A stretch of DNA of 10,029 nt from an uncultured Oxalobacteraceae bacterium (GTDB lineage Bacteria > Pseudomonadota > Gammaproteobacteria > Burkholderiales > Burkholderiaceae). Position 1 is the stretch's first letter; each line of letters starts with the position of its first letter. The notes beneath the pieces are model-generated. The model saw nothing but the letters and a program-made list of their open reading frames with translations. It searched no databases and was not told the DNA's origin. The DNA is taken from assembly GCA_946479255.1 (NCBI GenBank), contig CAMLFK010000187.1, positions 1 through 10,029 of the forward strand. Direction: 5' to 3'. Position numbers and translations under genes: made by a program. Positions 6,188 to 10,029 of this stretch are shown one piece after another.

Positions 6188-6649
6188 TCAGTGCTGCGTC
6201 GGCTGCTGTTGCTGCTTCGAACGATCAGGCTCCGACGGCGAGGAGATTTCCTCCAGCGCGTCTTCGATACCGGCCGAATGCTTGGTCGCCATGTCGCCCA
6301 GCGACACGATGCCAACCAGGGTATGCGAAGCCTGGTCCACCACTGGCACGCGGCGGATCTGCACATCGCCCATCTGGCCCAGTACTTCATCCACGCTCTG
6401 GGTGGAATAGCAGGTGCGCACGTCGGTGCTCATCACGTCGCCCACGCGGGTGCTTTCCGGCGATTGGCCGGCGGCGGTCGAGCGCACCGTGATGTCGCGG
6501 TCGGTGATCATGCCGACCAGTTTTTTGCCATCGACCACCGGGATCGAGCCAACATTGAATTCATCCATCATCTGTGCGGCGCGGCGCACCGATTCTTCAG
6601 GGGAAATTTGCTGCACGTCGCGGGTCATGACGTCTTGAATAGTTTGCAT
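6188..6649 (-). CDS. Two-CBS-domain protein
   Basis: This 153-residue soluble protein consists of a CBS pair (Bateman module). CBS1 covers about residues 7-60 (DVMTRDVQQISPEES...GSIPVVDGKKLVGMITDRDI). CBS2 covers about 71-125 (DVMSTDVRTC...RRVPVVDQASHTLVGIVSLGD). Such stand-alone modules bind adenine nucleotides and often act as energy or stress sensors, but no target can be inferred here. The C-terminal tail (126-153) is polar, with a QQQQ run, and is probably disordered. The start is well supported: GGAGG lies 7 bases before ATG 6649. The gene has no functional link to the convergent isomerase gene or to the divergent glycosylase-like gene that I can see. Confidence 0.93.
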   Translation of the reverse strand: MQTIQDVMTRDVQQISPEESVRRAAQMMDEFNVGSIPVVDGKKLVGMITDRDITVRSTAAGQSPESTRVGDVMSTDVRTCYSTQSVDEVLGQMGDVQIRRVPVVDQASHTLVGIVSLGDMATKHSAGIEDALEEISSPSEPDRSKQQQQPTQH

Positions 6650-6775
6650 GGTAATGCCTCCAATTATTGAGTTTGCCGATGCCGTCGTAATCAGGGAATT
6701 TCATCATGCACGCATTCGCCGATTCATGACGCGTGGTTGAAATGACATGGCCGGCAGCGGGGTAGGGTGGTGCGC

Positions 6776-6781
6776 TACAAT
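6776..6781 (+). promoter_or_regulatory. Candidate -10 element upstream of the glycosylase-like gene
   Basis: TACAAT matches the sigma-70 -10 consensus at 5 of 6 positions and would start transcription near 6788, about 33 bases before ATG 6821. No recognisable -35 lies 16-18 bases upstream; TTGAAA at 6737-6742 is too far away. If used, it excludes the in-frame GTG at 6767 as a start. Confidence 0.35.
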
Positions 6782-6820
6782 CTCGCCTTTCCAGCCGCAG
6801 CATTGTCGCGTACCACTCCG

Positions 6821-7600
6821 ATGCCTTCCCCTTCGATCCCCGCACCGATCCTGGACGCGCTCAGCCGCGCCCATCCTTCCTGGCAGCCCCACCTGCGCGC
6901 CGGCCTTGACGCCATGGCCGCCGCCGATCCGGCCTACCTGCCGGCCTTGGCCGCTAGCGACTACCTGCCTACCGAACAGCGCCTGTTCGCCGCCTTTACC
7001 CAGCCACTTAGCGAAGTCAACTACGTGCTGGTGGGCGAGGGCCCGTATCCGCGCGCCGAAAGCGCCACCGGGGTCTGCTTCATGGACGGCGCCGTGGGCA
7101 GCCTGTGGTGCGCCGATGGCCTGTCCAAGCCGGTCAACCGCGCCACCTCGCTGCGCAATTTCATGAAAATGCTGCTGGTGGCCGCTGGCCGCCTGCATCC
7201 CTCGGATACCGGCGGCGCGGCCATGGGGCCGGTGGCGGCGCGGGTGGAACAGGAGCGGATGATCAAGACGCTGGCGGAACTGCAAGACAACCTCACCAAG
7301 CACGGCTTTCTGCTGCTCAACGCCTCGCTGGTATTTCGCAGCGACGTGGCGCCGGCGATCGACGCGCGCGCCTGGCTGCCCTTCCTGCGCACCGTGCTGG
7401 CCGCCTTGGCCGACAAGGAGCCGGCGCCAACTTTGATTCTGTGGGGGAAGATTGCAGAACAACTCAACAAGCTGCCGGAGACCGCGCGCTTTGCGCATTG
7501 CGTGTCCGAGCATCCCTACAACTTGAGTTTTATCCAGCATCAGGGCATGCAAGCGCTGTTCGGCCCGATGCAACTGCTGAGATCCTGCCGGGCCGAGTGA
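6821..7600 (+). CDS. Uracil-DNA glycosylase superfamily-like protein with an altered catalytic motif
   Basis: This 259-residue protein (from ATG 6821) shows the block order of family 1 uracil-DNA glycosylase. VNYVLVGEGPYPRAESATGVCFMDG (67-90 region) aligns with the GQDPYH...GLAFS motif. NRATSLRNFMKMLL (106-119) aligns with the P-S-L-x-N-x-x-K helix, GFLLLNASLVF (162-172) with LLLNxxLTV, LILWGK (205-210) with the late WG strand, and SEHPYNLS (229-236) with HPSPLS. The uracil-recognition Asn (167) and the catalytic-site His (231) are kept. The water-activating Asp of GQDPY is Gly74 and the preceding Gln is Glu73. The protein may act on another base or substrate, bind DNA without cleavage, or use Glu73. 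An in-frame GTG at 6767 would add 18 residues. Neither start has a good ribosome site; I prefer 6821 because TACAAT lies at 6776-6781. Assignment rests on motif order, not a search. Confidence 0.7.
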   Translation: MPSPSIPAPILDALSRAHPSWQPHLRAGLDAMAAADPAYLPALAASDYLPTEQRLFAAFTQPLSEVNYVLVGEGPYPRAESATGVCFMDGAVGSLWCADGLSKPVNRATSLRNFMKMLLVAAGRLHPSDTGGAAMGPVAARVEQERMIKTLAELQDNLTKHGFLLLNASLVFRSDVAPAIDARAWLPFLRTVLAALADKEPAPTLILWGKIAEQLNKLPETARFAHCVSEHPYNLSFIQHQGMQALFGPMQLLRSCRAE

Positions 7601-7623
7601 GCCTGGCGGTTCTGGACCCCTCC

Positions 7624-7652
7624 AAGACAAAGCCCGAGTAATTTGGTATACT
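7624..7652 (+). promoter_or_regulatory. Probable iscR promoter
   Basis: AAGACA (7624-7629) and TATACT (7647-7652) are spaced by 17 bases; the -10 matches at 5 of 6 positions and the -35 at 4 of 6. Transcription would begin near 7659, inside the IscR operator, so bound IscR would block polymerase directly. An alternative -35, TTGACT at 7652-7657, lies in the operator but has no good -10 at 16-18 bases. The leader to iscR would be close to 90 bases. Confidence 0.5.
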
Positions 7653-7672
7653 TGACTAAATCGTTCAAGTAA
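7648..7672 (+). promoter_or_regulatory. IscR type 1 operator
   Basis: The 25 bases match the E. coli type 1 IscR consensus, as I remember it, at 22 positions, and the left half-site ATACTTGACT matches fully. The dyad is visible as TACTTGA (7649-7655) and TCAAGTA (7665-7671). Type 1 sites are bound by [2Fe-2S]-IscR and mediate feedback repression of the isc operon when clusters are plentiful. The position, 76 bases upstream of iscR and overlapping its -10, fits that role. Confidence 0.8.
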
Positions 7673-7700
7673 TCCGGCATTTCGTGCTACTGGCCAAGGG

Positions 7701-7721
7701 ATTGCTTTGAACGGAAGCAAT
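7701..7721 (+). other. Small hairpin in the iscR leader
   Basis: ATTGCTT (7701-7707) and AAGCAAT (7715-7721) form a perfect 7-bp stem with a 7-base loop, followed by ATTTTA. It lies in the presumed iscR 5' leader, 26 bases before the ATG. It could be a weak terminator for the upstream gene, a leader structure or chance. The stem is AT-rich, so it would be unstable as a terminator. Confidence 0.4.
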
Positions 7722-7747
7722 ATTTTACCACTGTGACCGGGGTTGTG

Positions 7748-8242
7748 ATGCGTCTGACCACAAAAGGCCGTTTTGCTGTAACTGCGATGATCGATCTTGC
7801 CCTACGACAGGGCAAGGGTCCTGTCACGCTGTCGGGCATCAGCCAGCGTCAGGCGATCTCGCTGTCCTACCTGGAGCAGCTGTTCGGCAAGCTGCGCCGC
7901 CACGAGATCGTCGAGTCGATCCGCGGGCCGGGCGGCGGCTACAGCCTGGCGCGCCGGGCCGACAAGGTGACGGTGGCGGACATCATCATCGCCGTCGATG
8001 AGCCGCTCGATGCGACCCAGTGCGGCGGCAAGGAAAACTGCCACGGCGCCGATGCGGCCACCGGCGTGCGCTGCATGACCCACGAGCTATGGGCCACGCT
8101 GAACGAAAAAATGGTCGACTACCTGGACTCGGTGTCGTTGCAAGACCTTGTAGACCAACAGAAACAAAAAGGTAGTGAGAAAAACGCCGAACAAGCCGTC
8201 GTGCATGTGCATCGTAACCATGCCGTCGTCGGGCAAAACTGA
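7748..8242 (+). CDS. iscR: Rrf2-family [2Fe-2S] regulator IscR
   Basis: This 164-residue regulator senses iron-sulfur cluster status and represses the isc operon when it carries a [2Fe-2S] cluster. The winged helix begins MRLTTKGRFAVTAMIDLAL, with recognition-helix sequence SLSYLEQLFGKLRRHEIVESIRGPGGGYSLAR (39-69). Cluster ligands are Cys92, Cys98 and Cys109, with His112 matching E. coli His107. The last two are shifted by five residues because the Cys98-Cys109 spacing is longer (HGADAATGVR) than in E. coli. The tail after ~140 is polar and His-containing (VVHVHRNHAVV). The ATG at 7748 gives the family-standard N-terminus; upstream in-frame GTG codons would add residues that do not belong to the family. 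The ribosome site is poor (GGGG about 7 bases upstream). It is the first gene of the isc operon, 38 bases before iscS. Confidence 0.97.
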   Translation: MRLTTKGRFAVTAMIDLALRQGKGPVTLSGISQRQAISLSYLEQLFGKLRRHEIVESIRGPGGGYSLARRADKVTVADIIIAVDEPLDATQCGGKENCHGADAATGVRCMTHELWATLNEKMVDYLDSVSLQDLVDQQKQKGSEKNAEQAVVHVHRNHAVVGQN

Positions 8243-8280
8243 ATAATTGAACGTAGAAGCAAGAACACTGGAGTAATTGA

Positions 8281-9537
8281 ATGAACGCGCCTTTGGACAA
8301 AAACCTCGAGCAGAAATTCGTGACTGCGCCGCACTTTCCGATCTACATGGATTACTCGGCCACCACGCCGATCGATCCGCGTGTGGCGGACAAGATGATC
8401 CCTTACCTGCGCGAGCAGTTCGGTAATCCCGCGTCGCGCAGCCATATGTACGGCTGGACCGCCGAGGCAGCCGTCGAAGAAGCCCGCGGCCACGTGGCCG
8501 CGCTGGTCGGCGCCGATCCGCGCGAAATCATCTGGACCTCCGGTGCCACCGAATCGAACAACCTGGCCCTGAAGGGTGCCGCCCAGTTCTACAAAACCAA
8601 GGGCAAGCACATCATCACGGTCAAGACCGAGCACAAGGCTGTGCTCGACACCGTGCGCGAACTGGAGCGGGTCGGCTTCGAAGCCACCTACCTGGAGCCG
8701 CAAGACAATGGCCTGATCACCATCGCCCAGCTGGAAGCGGCGATTCGTCCGGACACCATCCTGGTCTCGGTCATGCTGGTCAACAACGAAATCGGCGTCA
8801 TCCAGCCGATCGACGAGATCGGCGAACTGTGCCGTTCGAAGGGCATCATCTTCCATTGCGACGCGGCGCAAGCCACCGGCAAGGTCGCCATCGACCTGAC
8901 CAAGAGCAAGGTTGACCTGATGACCTTCACGGCCCACAAGACCTACGGTCCGAAAGGCATCGGCGCCCTGTACGTACGCCGCAAGCCGCGTATCCGCCTG
9001 GAAGCGCAGATGCACGGCGGCGGCCACGAGCGCGGCCTGCGTTCGGGCACCTTGCCGACCCACCAGATCGTCGGCATGGGCGAAGCATTCCGCCTGGCCA
9101 AGGAAGAGATGGACAGCGAGATCGCCCGCGTCACCGCGCTGCGCGACCGCCTGGCCAAGGGCCTGCAAGAAATCGAAGAAGTCTACGTCAACGGCGACAT
9201 GGAACACCGCGTGCCGCACAACCTGAACGTCAGCTTCAACTACGTCGAAGGCGAGTCGCTGATCATGGCGATCAAGGACATCGCCGTCTCGTCCGGTTCG
9301 GCCTGCACCTCGGCCAGCCTGGAACCGTCCTATGTGCTGCGCGCACTGGGCCGCAGCGACGAACTGGCGCACAGCTCGATCCGCTTCACCATCGGCCGTT
9401 TCTCGACCGAGGCGGACATCGACTTCGCCATTGAATTGCTGAAGTCGAAAGTGAACAAACTGCGTGAGCTGTCGCCCTTGTGGGACATGTTCAAGGAAGG
9501 GATCGACATCAATTCGATCCAATGGGCAGCCCACTAA
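8281..9537 (+). CDS. iscS: Cysteine desulfurase IscS
   Basis: This 418-residue PLP enzyme takes sulfur from L-cysteine as a persulfide and passes it to IscU and other acceptors. PLP is bound as a Schiff base by Lys220 ([10 protein letters not shown]), with His118 (TEHKAVLD) and Asp194 (CDAAQATGK) at the cofactor. The persulfide cysteine is Cys342 in the mobile loop [21 protein letters not shown], so this is a group I desulfurase. All these residues are shifted by exactly +14 from E. coli IscS (206, 104, 180, 328), which shows that the difference is a 14-residue N-terminal extension ([14 protein letters not shown] region). The C-terminus [15 protein letters not shown] matches the IscU-binding tail. 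GGAG at 8270-8273, seven bases before the ATG, supports the start. Its neighbours are iscR upstream and iscU 33 bases downstream. Confidence 0.98.
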   Translation: MNAPLDKNLEQKFVTAPHFPIYMDYSATTPIDPRVADKMIPYLREQFGNPASRSHMYGWTAEAAVEEARGHVAALVGADPREIIWTSGATESNNLALKGAAQFYKTKGKHIITVKTEHKAVLDTVRELERVGFEATYLEPQDNGLITIAQLEAAIRPDTILVSVMLVNNEIGVIQPIDEIGELCRSKGIIFHCDAAQATGKVAIDLTKSKVDLMTFTAHKTYGPKGIGALYVRRKPRIRLEAQMHGGGHERGLRSGTLPTHQIVGMGEAFRLAKEEMDSEIARVTALRDRLAKGLQEIEEVYVNGDMEHRVPHNLNVSFNYVEGESLIMAIKDIAVSSGSACTSASLEPSYVLRALGRSDELAHSSIRFTIGRFSTEADIDFAIELLKSKVNKLRELSPLWDMFKEGIDINSIQWAAH

Positions 9538-9570
9538 TTTCACGAACACAGAACACTAGGGAGTATCACC

Positions 9571-9960
9571 ATGGCATATTCGGACAAAGTTTTGGATCAC
9601 TACGAGAATCCACGTAACGTCGGCGCTTTCGACAAGGGCGACGAGACGATCGGCACCGGCATGGTCGGCGCGCCGGCCTGCGGCGACGTGATGAAGCTGC
9701 AGATCAAGGTAGGCGCTGACGGCCTGATCGAAGACGCGAAGTTCAAGACCTACGGCTGCGGCTCGGCGATTGCATCGTCGTCGCTGGTGACCGAATGGGT
9801 CAAGGGCAAGACGCTCGACCAGGCGCTGGCCATCAAGAACACCCAGATCGCGGAAGAACTGGCGCTGCCGCCGGTGAAGATTCACTGCTCGATCCTGGCG
9901 GAAGACGCGATCAAGGCGGCTGTGCAGGACTACAAGACCAAGCACCCGGCCACCGCCTAA
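9571..9960 (+). CDS. iscU: Iron-sulfur cluster assembly scaffold IscU
   Basis: This 129-residue scaffold protein receives sulfur from IscS and iron to build [2Fe-2S] clusters, then hands them on with the HscA/HscB chaperones. Ligand residues are Cys37 (GAPACGD), Cys63 (YGCGSAIASSS) and His105-Cys106 (KIHCSILAEDAI). Asp39 is the residue whose change stabilises the bound cluster in homologues. LPPVK at 99-103 is the HscA recognition motif, which predicts an hscA gene downstream, beyond the window. Full family length and no defects. GGGAG at 9559-9563, seven bases before the ATG, gives a sound ribosome site. Confidence 0.98.
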   Translation: MAYSDKVLDHYENPRNVGAFDKGDETIGTGMVGAPACGDVMKLQIKVGADGLIEDAKFKTYGCGSAIASSSLVTEWVKGKTLDQALAIKNTQIAEELALPPVKIHCSILAEDAIKAAVQDYKTKHPATA

Positions 9961-9975
9961 GCTGCGAGAGAAACT

Positions 9976-10029
9976 ATGGCAATCACACTGACCGAAAAAG
10001 CGGCCAAGCACATCAACCGCTACCTGGAA
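9976..10029 (+). CDS. iscA: Iron-sulfur assembly protein IscA (5' end only)
   Basis: Only the first 18 codons are in the window. They read MAITLTEKAAKHINRYLE, the characteristic beginning of A-type carrier proteins such as IscA. The start lies 15 bases after the iscU stop, with a GAGAG ribosome site at 9966-9970. IscA carries iron or clusters from the scaffold to target proteins using three cysteines near the C-terminus, which lie outside this window. The position after iscU is that of iscA in the standard isc order, which supports the call despite the short stretch. Confidence 0.85.
   Translation, partial: MAITLTEKAAKHINRYLE

Noticed and set aside
6704..7720. A 338-codon open frame on the minus strand opposite the glycosylase-like gene.
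   Set aside because: Low-complexity Arg/Gln/Gly/His composition with no domain. The opposite strand carries the coherent UDG-like blocks.
8119..9549. A 476-codon open frame on the minus strand opposite iscS.
   Set aside because: It has no recognisable domain and is rich in Asp, Val, Gln, Arg and Gly, as expected for the antisense frame of a GC-rich gene. It lies wholly over iscS and iscR.

Overview
The window looks like chromosomal DNA of a GC-rich betaproteobacterium. Oxalobacteraceae (Massilia, Janthinobacterium, Duganella and relatives) is my best guess. The basis is the high-GC codon use, the iscR-iscS-iscU-iscA order, an IscS with a 14-residue N-terminal extension, and a fumarylacetoacetate hydrolase / maleylacetoacetate isomerase pair behind a LysR-type regulator. 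The assignment is inference. I see no rRNA, tRNA, CRISPR array, transposase, integrase or phage gene.

Layout: (1) 35-1240 (+), a PA0069-type radical SAM protein related to spore photoproduct lyase. (2) 1281-1847 (-), a ChaC-like gamma-glutamylcyclotransferase, with a divergent GNAT acetyltransferase at 1932-2402 (+). (3) 2425-3330 (-), an intact class A serine beta-lactamase with a probable Tat signal peptide. (4) 3383-3868 (-), the remains of a LysR-type regulator. Its DNA-binding N-terminus and its C-terminal part are gone, and its middle is frameshifted around a perfect 12-bp inverted repeat. (5) 3966-6174 (+), a tightly coupled three-gene operon: a single-domain VOC metalloenzyme, a fumarylacetoacetate hydrolase-family protein and a zeta-class GST (maleylacetoacetate isomerase type). 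A good sigma-70 promoter precedes it. (6) 6188-6649 (-), a two-CBS-domain protein. (7) 6821-7600 (+), a protein that resembles uracil-DNA glycosylase but has a changed catalytic motif. (8) 7748 to the end (+), the iron-sulfur cluster assembly operon iscR-iscS-iscU-iscA. It is preceded by a clear IscR type 1 operator, and iscA is cut by the window edge.

How the genes work together: the isc genes form one autoregulated pathway. IscS supplies sulfur, IscU is the scaffold, IscA is a carrier, and IscR senses cluster supply and binds its own promoter. The VOC/FAH/MAI operon looks like the ring-cleavage, isomerisation and hydrolysis end of an aromatic catabolic route. Its substrate is not evident, because neither homogentisate nor gentisate dioxygenase is present. 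Its presumed divergent LysR activator is dead, so the operon may now be constitutive, silent or controlled from elsewhere. The beta-lactamase lies just past the broken end of that regulator, and its best promoter starts next to the regulator's stop codon. This suggests the two events share a history.

Most of the window is ordinary housekeeping. The parts worth a second look are the regulator remnant with its junctions and palindrome, the beta-lactamase beside it, the VOC-led operon, and the glycosylase-like protein.
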